Shown here piece by piece: positions 1 through 6,877 of a stretch of DNA of 10,767 nt (its first letter is position 1; every line of letters starts with the position of its first letter). The stretch spans positions 1 to 10,767 of the forward strand of contig DAHZDR010000147.1 in assembly GCA_027403435.1 (NCBI GenBank), in the 5' to 3' direction. This DNA comes from Deltaproteobacteria bacterium (GTDB lineage: Bacteria > Desulfobacterota > Binatia > Binatales > Binataceae). A model generated the notes under the pieces. The model did no database searches, was not told where the DNA came from, and worked only from the letters and a program-made list of their open reading frames with translations. A program made the translations under genes and the position numbers.

Positions 1-70
1 ATCGCCGCTTTACAACGCGGCCGGCGCGGCGCTAATGATTCGACGCATCTGGAATGCGGAGCGTACGACA

Positions 71-805
71 ATGGCCGAAAATCACGTTCTCGTGCATGGC
101 GCGTGGCATGGCGCATGGTGCTGGGCGGGCGTCATCCGCCAGCTCGAAGCCGGCGGCGACCGCGCCTATGCGGTCGATTTGCCGGCGCACGGCGCGAATC
201 ATCTCGATCCCGCCCGCGCGACCCGCGCCGGTTACGTCGAGAGCGTCGTGCGCTTTATCGAGGAGCGCAATCTGCGCAATGTCGTGCTGGCCGGCCATAG
301 TCTCGGCGGCATGACGATCGCCGGCGTCGCCGAACGGATTCCCGAACGGATCAAGCGCGTGGTCTTCGTCACCGCGCTGGTGGTGTCCGAGGATTCGAGC
401 GCGTTTGAGGATATGGGTTCGCTGATGCCCGAAAGCGCCGCGGCGCAGATGCGCGGTATCGCCGAGGGCGCGCCGGCCTTTACCCTTGCGCCGGAGCGAT
501 TCCGCGCCGCGTTTATCCAGGACGGCGCGCCCGGCTTGCAGGATTTCGTGCTTTCGGCGCTCGTGCCGGAACCGACGGCGCCGGCCGCCGAAAAGGCTTC
601 GCTCAAGGATTTTTACCGCTCGCAGACGCCAACCGGCTATCTTTTTTGCGAAAACGACATGGTTTTCGACGATCCCGCGAAGTGGCGCGTCTTGGCCGGC
701 AAACTGCGCAATCCCGCCACTCGCTCGATCAAGGCCGGCCATGAGCTGATGTTCACCCATCCGCTGGAGACCGCGCGCGCGCTCGGCGAACTGGCCCGCG
801 CCTGA
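71..805 (+). CDS. Alpha/beta hydrolase (esterase-like)
   Basis: This encodes a 244-residue alpha/beta hydrolase of the small esterase/hydroxynitrile-lyase-like group; the substrate cannot be read from the sequence. The oxyanion-hole motif VHGAWHGAWCW sits at residues 8-18, straight after the first beta strand. The nucleophile elbow GHSLGG places Ser77 at residues 75-80. The likely catalytic His224 lies in AGHELMF near the C-terminus, and the acid is probably the Asp in the ENDMVFDD stretch. I chose the ATG at 71 because family members begin right before the VHG strand and a GGAG lies 9 nt upstream; an in-frame ATG at 35 would add 12 residues of no obvious family character, and the frame stays open to the window edge. 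The protein has no signal peptide, so it is probably cytoplasmic. It lies 45 nt before the ABC ATPase genes on the same strand, but a functional link is unproven. Confidence 0.85.
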   Translation: MAENHVLVHGAWHGAWCWAGVIRQLEAGGDRAYAVDLPAHGANHLDPARATRAGYVESVVRFIEERNLRNVVLAGHSLGGMTIAGVAERIPERIKRVVFVTALVVSEDSSAFEDMGSLMPESAAAQMRGIAEGAPAFTLAPERFRAAFIQDGAPGLQDFVLSALVPEPTAPAAEKASLKDFYRSQTPTGYLFCENDMVFDDPAKWRVLAGKLRNPATRSIKAGHELMFTHPLETARALGELARA

Positions 806-850
806 GCGCCGCTTTGGGCGGGCGCGCCGCGATGATAGCTTGATCCCCGC

Positions 851-1790
<940 letters not shown>

Positions 1791-1813
<23 letters not shown>

Positions 1814-2798
1814 GCCGAATCTGGCGGAGGCGCTGCTGCGATGCGTGGGCTTGCGCAAGGAGTTTCCCGCCGGCCAGCGGGGCTTGTTCGGCGGCCCGCG
1901 GCTGACGGTCAAGGCGGTTGACGGCGTCGAACTCGCAATCGCGCCGGGCGAAACGCTCGGCCTCGTCGGCGAATCCGGCTCCGGCAAATCGACGCTCGGC
2001 CGCCTGATCCTGCGCCTGATCGAACCGACCGCCGGCCAAATTTTCTTCGCTGGACGCGATTTGGCGGCGCTCACCCGCGCCGAGCTGCGTCAGATGCGCC
2101 GGCAGATGCAGATCGTTTTTCAGGACCCCTATTCGTCGCTCAATCCGCGGATGCGGGTGCGGGCGATCGTCGCCGAAGGCATCGAAATCCATCGCCTCGC
2201 CCGGGGCCGCGAGAAAGAGGAACGAGTGGTGCGGATGCTCGAGCGGGTCGGCCTCGGCCCGGAAGCGCTCGAGCGCCTGCCGCACGAATTTTCCGGCGGC
2301 CAGCGCCAGCGTATCGGCATCGCCCGCGCGCTCGCCGTCGAGCCGCGCTTCCTGGTGCTGGACGAACCGGTGTCGGCGCTCGACGTTTCGATTCAGGCGC
2401 AGATCATCAACCTGCTTCAGGATTTGCAGGACGATCTGCGGCTCACCTACCTGTTCATCGCGCACGATCTGCGCGTCGTTGAGCACATCAGCCGGCGCGT
2501 CGCGATTATGTATCTGGGCAAGATCGTGGAAGTGGCCGATCGCGAGACAATCTATGCCGCGCCGCGCCATCCTTATACGCGCGCGCTGCTTTCCGCGATT
2601 CCCGCGATCGACGCCGCCGCGCGCGCCGAACGGATCAAGCTGCCGGGCGAAGTTCCCAGTCCGCTCGATCCGCCGGCCGGATGCGGCTTCCATCCGCGCT
2701 GCCCCTATGCGAATGATATCTGCAAGACGGTGACGCCCCCGCTGGTCGCCGGAAGCGGCGGCCACGCCGTGGCGTGCCACGTCTTTCCGGCGCCTTGA
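1791..2798 (+). CDS. dppF: Dipeptide/oligopeptide ABC transporter ATP-binding protein, DppF/OppF-like
   Basis: This is the second ATPase of the same importer, expected to form a heterodimer with the DppD-like subunit. The 335-residue protein has Walker A GESGSGKS at 60-67, Q-loop Gln111 in FQDPYSSLNP (typical of the DppF/OppF branch), signature FSGGQRQRI at 168-176, Walker B LVLDE at 188-192, SALD, and switch His225. The C-terminal extension carries Cys298, Cys304, Cys311 and Cys329, with the same spacing as the cysteines of the partner. The ATG at 1791 gives the usual short lead-in before the first ABC strand; a more upstream in-frame ATG at 1740 lies well inside the preceding gene and would add a basic, non-family 17 residues. 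The 23-nt overlap with the upstream gene suggests translational coupling. Confidence 0.92.
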
Positions 2799-2817
2799 TC
2801 CGGCGCGGGGTGGTCCG

Positions 2818-3291
2818 ATGCGACTGACGAATCGTAGCGAGACACCGGTTGCGAAACCCGCCGCTCCCGCCGCCGCGGCGGAGGCGAAGCGGCCGCTGGC
2901 GGCGGCGCCGCCGCGGTCTCTCGATCACGCCTGGATCGACGATCGCATGCGCGTCGCCGTCGGCCGCAATATCAATATCTCAGGGAAGCTGGCGTTTTCC
3001 GGTCCGGCGCGAATCGACGGCCAGTTCCGCGGCGAAATCAGCTCGACCGATCTGGTCGTGATCTCCGAAACCGGCGCGGTTGACGCCCGCGTCCGCACCC
3101 CGCGAATTTTGATTCTAGGCGAATTTCATGGCGAGGTGATTGGCGCCAAGGCGGTAGTCGTCGGCCCGGCGGCGCACGTCAAAGGCCGCGTCGAGGCCGA
3201 AACGCTCACGGTACACGAAGGCGCGCGGATCGAGGCGGACCTGATCGTCGGACGCGCCCGCCATGGCGCCGCCGCCGAAGCGGAATCCTGA
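2818..3291 (+). CDS. Bactofilin family protein (polymer-forming cytoskeletal)
   Basis: Bactofilins assemble without nucleotide into filaments that scaffold cell-wall or envelope enzymes. This 157-residue protein has a disordered Ala/Pro-rich N-terminus (about residues 9-33) and a right-handed beta-helix core from about 47 to 146. The core shows the regular repeat of short hydrophobic strands and glycines, for example ISGKLAFSGPARIDGQFRGEI at 54-74, then ILILGEFHGEVIG and VKGRVEAETLTVHEGARIEA. The tail is short and acidic. The length and architecture match the family (PF04519). The ATG at 2818 is preceded by a G-rich stretch (GGGGTGG) and starts 19 nt after the DppF-like stop, so it is probably co-transcribed with the ABC genes. 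Why a bactofilin sits behind an importer's ATPases is not evident. Family assignment is firm; cellular role is inferred. Confidence 0.85.
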   Translation: MRLTNRSETPVAKPAAPAAAAEAKRPLAAAPPRSLDHAWIDDRMRVAVGRNINISGKLAFSGPARIDGQFRGEISSTDLVVISETGAVDARVRTPRILILGEFHGEVIGAKAVVVGPAAHVKGRVEAETLTVHEGARIEADLIVGRARHGAAAEAES

Positions 3292-3296
3292 TCGCG

Positions 3297-3325
3297 CCCG
3301 CCGCGCGCCCGCCCGGCGGCGCGGG
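3297..3325. terminator. Possible bidirectional hairpin between convergent operons
   Basis: The 35-nt gap between the convergent bactofilin and rplS stop codons holds a GC-only imperfect hairpin. CCCGC (3297-3301) pairs with GCGGG (3321-3325), and the inner arm continues with single-base bulges to a CGCCC loop at 3310-3314. By hand I count about 11 pairs. No T-tract follows on either strand, so intrinsic termination is uncertain. The position between two converging transcripts is the main support. Confidence 0.35.
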
Positions 3326-3326
3326 A

Positions 3327-3671
3327 TTAGCCGGCGCTCTGGATTCGCGCCGCTTTGCCCGACAGGCTGCGCAGATAATAGAGCTTGGCCCGGCGCACCT
3401 TGCCGCGGCTCAGCACCTGAATTTTTTCGATGCGCGGCGAATGGAACGGAAAGATCCGTTCGACCCCGATGCCGTAGGAAATCTTGCGCACCGTGAAGGT
3501 CGCGCGATTGCCGCCGCGATTCATTTTGATGACCACGCCCTCGAAGGGCTGGATACGTTCTTTTTCGCCTTCGACCACCTTGACCTGGAGCCGCACGGTA
3601 TCGCCGACGCGAAACTCGGGGAGGTCGGTGCGCAAGGCGCGATCTTCAATTTTCTGAATTACGCTGTTCAT
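3327..3671 (-). CDS. rplS: 50S ribosomal protein L19
   Basis: L19 is a large-subunit ribosomal protein at the 30S-50S interface. The 114-residue product shows the family pattern throughout: MNSVIQKIEDRALRTDLPEF at the start, then FRVGDTVRLQVKVVEGEKER, the loop QPFEGVVIKMNRGG, FTVRKISYGIGVERIFPFHSP, and the basic RRAKLYYLRSLSGKAARI near the end. The ATG at 3671 is chosen because the family N-terminus begins there and a GGGGGTGGGA purine run ends 5 nt upstream; the frame stays open 57 nt further upstream with no family similarity. It is the last gene of the ffh-trmD operon on the minus strand, 114 nt after the preceding gene, a gap large enough for its own promoter. Confidence 0.97.
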   Translation of the reverse strand: MNSVIQKIEDRALRTDLPEFRVGDTVRLQVKVVEGEKERIQPFEGVVIKMNRGGNRATFTVRKISYGIGVERIFPFHSPRIEKIQVLSRGKVRRAKLYYLRSLSGKAARIQSAG

Positions 3672-3701
3672 GGGAGTCCCACCCCCGCAGGTGAGCCACT
3701 C

Positions 3702-3730
3702 AACATACCGAATTGACCCGGCCGCCACAA
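3702..3730 (-). promoter_or_regulatory. Candidate sigma-70 promoter for rplS
   Basis: On the minus strand, TTGTGG (3725-3730) and TATGTT (3702-3707) are separated by exactly 17 nt and lie about 30 nt before the rplS start. The -35 matches 3/6 and the -10 matches 4/6 of the consensus. This sits in the 114-nt gap between rplS and the gene before it. It could give rplS a supply independent of the long upstream transcript. Matches this weak also occur by chance. Confidence 0.3.
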
Positions 3731-3785
3731 CCGCGCGCGGCGGCGACTTTCATTGCGGCTCGATTCCGTCCGTTGACGGCGGGTT

Positions 3786-4112
3786 TTACTCCAGGCTGGG
3801 GTAGATGATTCGCTCCGGCTTGAGCCGCAGGCCGCATTGGCCGCAGCGCGGCGCAAAAATTTTCGCGACGCTGGGCATGGCGTCCGCCGAATGGAACAGC
3901 CGGCCGCATCGCGGGCAGTGGGCGAACAGCAGCCGCGCGAGGCTGAGCGCCACGCCCGCCGTCCAGATCAAGCCAACGGCGGCGATCGCAAGCCCGCGAT
4001 GGGGCGTGCGCCATGCGGCCCATAATGCCGGCGCCGCGCTGATCGCCCACGCCAGCAGCCATCGGCGCTCCCACCGGATGCGGCCAAGCGCCGCGTTGTC
4101 CTCCGCCGTCAT
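3786..4112 (-). CDS. Small two-TM protein with C-terminal zinc ribbon, function unknown
   Basis: I do not recognise a named family. The 108-residue product has a charged N-terminus (about 1-18), two likely membrane helices at about 19-35 and 40-63, and a cytoplasm-type zinc ribbon: Cys66-x2-Cys69 (CPRCGRLF) and Cys90-x2-Cys93 (CGQCGLRL). The tail is hydrophobic (RIIYPSLE). The start is uncertain: the ATG at 4112 has a GGAGG about 13 nt upstream, and an in-frame ATG at 4148 would add 12 residues and lies 18 nt after the upstream gene. It sits inside the ribosomal operon, between a small membrane-protein gene and rplS, all on the same strand. The ribbon resembles that in DUF983 proteins, one of which is encoded at 8970-9488, but the layout differs (helices before the ribbon here). 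Function is unknown. Confidence 0.7.
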   Translation of the reverse strand: MTAEDNAALGRIRWERRWLLAWAISAAPALWAAWRTPHRGLAIAAVGLIWTAGVALSLARLLFAHCPRCGRLFHSADAMPSVAKIFAPRCGQCGLRLKPERIIYPSLE

Positions 4113-4166
4113 CGCCGGATGATTCCCTCCGTCCGCGCCGCGCGTCATGGCCGTTCGGAACGCCGA

Positions 4167-4388
4167 TCAGCGCGGCTCGCCGCCGTCTTCGGCACAGGCG
4201 CCGGGCGCGCGCGAACGCTGGCTCAGGATACCCGCCGCGAGCAGCGACACGCCGACGATCGAAAGCAGCGTGCCGAGCAAGCCGCCCACGCTCGACAAGT
4301 CCTGGCCGGCGGTTTCGATCACCAGGTCGGATCCCGTGACCAGGATCACGGCGCCGAAAAAAATCATTAAATCGGTAATTATTTTCAT
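4167..4388 (-). CDS. Small hydrophobic membrane protein, function unknown
   Basis: The 73-residue product has two predicted membrane segments, about residues 6-25 (DLMIFFGAVILVTGSDLVI) and 35-55 (VGGLLGTLLSIVGVSLLAAG), followed by a short polar tail (SQRSRAPG...). No family was recognised. I chose the ATG at 4388, where the sequence begins with MKIITDL and a GGAAAC lies just upstream; the longer in-frame start at 4466 adds only an Arg/Ala-rich stretch typical of GC-rich read-through. The gene lies 91 nt after the SPOUT methyltransferase gene and 54 nt before the zinc-ribbon membrane protein (18 nt if that gene starts at 4148), all same strand, so it is probably part of the same operon. Its coding status rests on clean hydrophobic segmentation rather than on homology. 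Confidence 0.6.
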   Translation of the reverse strand: MKIITDLMIFFGAVILVTGSDLVIETAGQDLSSVGGLLGTLLSIVGVSLLAAGILSQRSRAPGACAEDGGEPR

Positions 4389-4436
4389 GTTTCCGCGCGG
4401 CGGCCGGCCTTCCGGGAGGATTGCGCGCCGCGCCGC

Positions 4437-4465
4437 ATTATCGCATCGCGCGCGCGCCGCGGCCA
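4437..4465 (-). promoter_or_regulatory. Weak internal promoter candidate
   Basis: In the 91-nt gap after the methyltransferase gene, the minus strand has GATAAT (4437-4442, 5/6 match to the -10) with TGGCCG (4460-4465, 3/6) 17 nt upstream. It could separately express the two membrane-protein genes and rplS. The -35 is poor, so this is tentative. Confidence 0.2.
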
Positions 4466-4479
4466 TGCGCCGGCGCCGG

Positions 4480-5037
4480 TCAACGTCCGCACAACCGATC
4501 GAGAATGATAGCGGCGGCGGCGCGCACCGACAGGTGGTTGTAATCGCTGGCGCCGAGAATCGGCGGCAGCGTGAAATCCGCCCGCTCGGCCAGCGTCGGC
4601 GCCATCCCGAAGCCGGTGCCGAACAGCGCCATGATGGGCGGACCGTCCGCGCGCCTGAGCATCGCGCGCGCCTCGTCCCATCCGGTTGCGCCTTGCGCGC
4701 GGGCGGAGGTAAAGGCGATCAGCGGGCGGGCCGCGCTGGCGGCTTCGGCGGCCGCGATCGCTTCGTCCAGCGTGGCGACGATCCGCGTCAGGTCGAGCGC
4801 CTCGCGCCGGCGCGAATCGAACTGGCGGCCGTGGCCGGTTTGCCAATGGTCGAGCACGCGCGCGGCGAAAGCGCGCTGATCGGCCACCGGATGGATGACG
4901 AAAAACGCCTTGGCGCCGTAGGTCCGCGCGGAGCGGGCGAGATCGTGCAGGTCGAGGCTGGTGATCGCCGACGTGACGATTTTGCCGGTGCGATCGATCA
5001 CCGGATAATGCGCGATCGCGATGTACAGGCTGGCCAC
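4480..5037 (-). CDS. SPOUT-superfamily RNA methyltransferase (PF09936 type)
   Basis: This 185-residue protein matches the family usually annotated as 'RNA methyltransferase' next to trmD in deltaproteobacteria and relatives. It starts with YIAIAHYPVIDRTGKIVTSAITSLDLHDLARSARTYG and ends with the knot-like SAM-binding region LFGTGFGM (138-145) and GASDYNHLSVR (162-172), followed by AAAIILDRL. These are typical of a SPOUT trefoil-knot methyltransferase. The RNA target is not known to me. The start is GTG at 5037, one nucleotide after the TGA of trmD, so translation is very likely coupled to TrmD. The gap to the next gene is 91 nt. Family call is strong; the substrate is unknown. Confidence 0.85.
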   Translation of the reverse strand: MASLYIAIAHYPVIDRTGKIVTSAITSLDLHDLARSARTYGAKAFFVIHPVADQRAFAARVLDHWQTGHGRQFDSRRREALDLTRIVATLDEAIAAAEAASAARPLIAFTSARAQGATGWDEARAMLRRADGPPIMALFGTGFGMAPTLAERADFTLPPILGASDYNHLSVRAAAAIILDRLCGR

Positions 5038-5038
5038 G

Positions 5039-5725
5039 TCAGGCTTTGCGCGGCGCGCCGCCGAGGCCGGGCCGGCGCCGCGCGGTGCGCCGGCGCGCTT
5101 CGCTCTGGCGCCATGCGCGAATTTTGCCGTGGTCGCCGCTCAGCAGCACCTCCGGCACGCGCATCCCGCGAAACTCCTCGGGCCGCGTATATTGCGGATA
5201 TTCGAGCAGCGCGGCGTCCGCGAACGATTCCTCGTCAAGCGACGCCGGATTCCCGAGCACCCCCGGAACCAGCCGCGCGACCGCCTCGATCACCACCATC
5301 GCGGGCAATTCGCCGCCGCTCAGCACGTAGTCGCCGATCGAAATTTCGCGATCGGCCAGTGTCCGCACGCGTTCGTCGAAACCCTCGTAGCGTCCGGCGA
5401 TGAGCATGAGTCCGTCCGCGAACGCCAGCTCCCGCGCCGCCGCCTGGGTGAACGGCGCGCCCTGCGGCGTCATCAGGATTTTCACCAGTCCGGGATGCGC
5501 GGCGGCGACCGCGTCGATCGCCGCCGCGATCGGCTCCGGCCGCATCACCATGCCGCTGCCGCCGCCGTAGGGCGCGTCGTCCACCTGGCGGTAATTGCCA
5601 AGGCCGTGATCGCGCAAATTATGCGTGGTCAGGACGATCCGTCCCTGATTGCGGGCGCGGCCGAGCAGGCCCGCGTCGAGCGCCACGAACATTTCGGGAA
5701 AGAGCGTGATTACGTGGAATTCCAT
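5039..5725 (-). CDS. trmD: tRNA (guanine37-N1)-methyltransferase TrmD
   Basis: TrmD methylates G37 next to the anticodon using SAM, which prevents +1 frameshifting. The 228-residue protein has MEFHVITLFPEMF at the N-terminus, PYGGGSGMVMRPEP at 52-65, the trefoil-knot segments ILMTPQGAPFTQ (83-94), LIAGRYEGFDERV (108-120) and EISIGDYVLSGGE (127-139), then RLVPGVLG (151-158) and YPQYTRPEEFRG (176-187), ending with LLSGDHGKIRAWR. The residue aligning with the E. coli catalytic Asp169 appears to be Glu166 (in DEESF). The ATG at 5725 is the family start; no clear Shine-Dalgarno is visible, and 41 nt separate it from rimM. The C-terminal tail after about 212 is basic and slightly longer than usual. 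Confidence 0.97.
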   Translation of the reverse strand: MEFHVITLFPEMFVALDAGLLGRARNQGRIVLTTHNLRDHGLGNYRQVDDAPYGGGSGMVMRPEPIAAAIDAVAAAHPGLVKILMTPQGAPFTQAAARELAFADGLMLIAGRYEGFDERVRTLADREISIGDYVLSGGELPAMVVIEAVARLVPGVLGNPASLDEESFADAALLEYPQYTRPEEFRGMRVPEVLLSGDHGKIRAWRQSEARRRTARRRPGLGGAPRKA

Positions 5726-5766
5726 CGCGGAAGGCTTGTGCGCCGCACGCGGGCGCGCCGTAATGA

Positions 5767-6330
5767 TTAGTCGAGCAGGCCGGGAACCGGCTCGATGACG
5801 ATGCGCCGGCGCTCCAGGTCGATCGCGCGCACGATGTCGGCGATCGCCGGAATCAGGATTTCGCGCGTCCCGTCGCGCGCCACCAAAACGTCGTGGGCGC
5901 CGTTGCTGAACACCTCTTCAACCACTCCGATACGTTCGCCGCCGACGGTCGCCACTTCGCAGCCGATCGCCTGGAAATAATAGAACTGGCCGGCTTCGAG
6001 CGCCGGCAAATCCTCCGCCGCGACGGACAGGATCGCGCCGCGCAGCGCGTCCGCGTCCGCGGGCGTGGCGATTCCTTCGAGCGCGATCCTGAGCGTCGCG
6101 CGATTCAGCCGCGCGACCGCCGTCAGGCGATATTCGCGCGGCTCCGCGTCCGCCGCGCCGGCGAAGACGCGGCGCAGCGAAGCGAGCGTCGCCGACGCGG
6201 GATCGTCGAGCCGCAACCGGAGCGCGCCCTTGAGCCCGTGAGCGCCGGCGAGATAGCCGATCCGCACCCGCGCGCTGGATCCGGCGGAACCTGTCGTGTC
6301 CAGCATCAAAAATCTGTCGGCCGCGTCCAT
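5767..6330 (-). CDS. rimM: Ribosome maturation factor RimM
   Basis: RimM binds S19 and helps 16S rRNA processing in 30S assembly. The 187-residue protein has the N-terminal RimM domain with RIGYLAGAHGLKGALRL at 23-39, and a C-terminal PRC-barrel starting near QFYYFQAIGCEV (115-126), with the family strands GVVEEVFSNGAHDVLVA and EILIPAI (157-163). The stop of khpA lies 6 nt before the ATG at 6330 (TAG-GCCGGG-ATG), and the GGCCGGG there may serve as ribosome contact; the in-frame ATG at 6306 is an alternative that removes eight residues. The operon position between a KH protein and trmD is standard. Confidence 0.95.
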   Translation of the reverse strand: MDAADRFLMLDTTGSAGSSARVRIGYLAGAHGLKGALRLRLDDPASATLASLRRVFAGAADAEPREYRLTAVARLNRATLRIALEGIATPADADALRGAILSVAAEDLPALEAGQFYYFQAIGCEVATVGGERIGVVEEVFSNGAHDVLVARDGTREILIPAIADIVRAIDLERRRIVIEPVPGLLD

Positions 6331-6336
6331 CCCGGC

Positions 6337-6573
6337 CTATTTGTCTTCGATTATTTCCAGCACGACCTTGCGGTTGGTGCGCGAAGCGACGGCGTTCAGG
6401 ATCGTGCGGATCGATTTGGCCGTGCGTCCCTGCTTGCCGATTACGCGGCCCAGGTCTTCCTTGGCGACGCGCAACTCGAGCACCGAGGCGGTGTCTCCCT
6501 GGGTTTCCTTGACCTCGACCGCGTCAGGATTGTTGACCAACTGCTGCGCCAGGAACTGGACTAGCTCCTTCAT
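6337..6573 (-). CDS. khpA: KH-domain RNA-binding protein KhpA (YlqC family)
   Basis: KhpA is a small single-KH protein that binds RNA, usually with partner KhpB/Jag, and affects cell envelope and division genes in Gram-positives. The 78-residue product is the usual size. The KH GxxG loop is GKQG at 46-49 within LGRVIGKQGRTAKSIRTILNA, and it starts MKELVQFLAQQLVNNPDAVEV, as in the family. A strong Shine-Dalgarno GGGGAG (6580-6585) sits 6 nt before the ATG. The placement between rpsP and rimM is the common order outside enterobacteria. Confidence 0.93.
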   Translation of the reverse strand: MKELVQFLAQQLVNNPDAVEVKETQGDTASVLELRVAKEDLGRVIGKQGRTAKSIRTILNAVASRTNRKVVLEIIEDK

Positions 6574-6579
6574 GGCAGG

Positions 6580-6585
6580 CTCCCC
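6580..6585 (-). promoter_or_regulatory. Strong ribosome binding site of khpA
   Basis: The minus strand reads GGGGAG, 6 nt before the khpA ATG. It is one of the clearest Shine-Dalgarno sites in the operon; ffh, trmD and the ATPase genes lack comparable sites. Confidence 0.7.
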
Positions 6586-6594
6586 TGGAAGGCG

Positions 6595-6849
6595 TCAGGC
6601 GGATTGAGCGGCGCTTGTCGCTTGCTTGAGCAGCTTCCTCACGGTGTCGCTGGGTTGCGCCCCGGATTTGAGCCAATGGTCCGCCACGTCGGCCTTGAGC
6701 GTGACCTTCGGCGGATTGAACGCCGGGTCGTAGGTGCCAATCTGGGCGACGAAGCGCCCGTCGCGCGGCGCGTGCGAATCGGCCACCACGATTCGAAAAA
6801 ACGGTTTCTTGCGGGCGCCATGACGGCGCAGCCGGATTACCAGTGCCAT
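6595..6849 (-). CDS. rpsP: 30S ribosomal protein S16
   Basis: S16 is an early assembly protein of the 30S subunit. The 84-residue product carries the family landmarks MALVIRLRRHGARKKPFFRI, VVADSHAPRDGRFVAQIGTYDP, and DHWLKSGAQPSDTVRKLLKQA, with a short Ala/Ser tail. The ATG at 6849 is the canonical start; a GGGAGA lies about 13 nt upstream, rather far, and an AGGT abuts the ATG. It follows ffh by 28 nt and precedes khpA by 21 nt, consistent with one transcript. Confidence 0.97.
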   Translation of the reverse strand: MALVIRLRRHGARKKPFFRIVVADSHAPRDGRFVAQIGTYDPAFNPPKVTLKADVADHWLKSGAQPSDTVRKLLKQATSAAQSA

Positions 6850-6877
6850 ACCTGCGATATGCTCTCCCTTGGCTATT

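Noticed and set aside
1..35. Possible C-terminal end of an upstream gene (frame 3, stop TAA at 33-35)
   Set aside because: Only about ten basic residues are visible, too little to support a gene.
32..760. 242-residue minus-strand frame opposite the hydrolase
   Set aside because: No family features, whereas the plus strand encodes a complete catalytic triad.
4147..5403. 418-residue plus-strand open frame opposite the methyltransferase and trmD genes
   Set aside because: Arg/Ala-rich low-complexity translation lying over well-identified genes on the minus strand.
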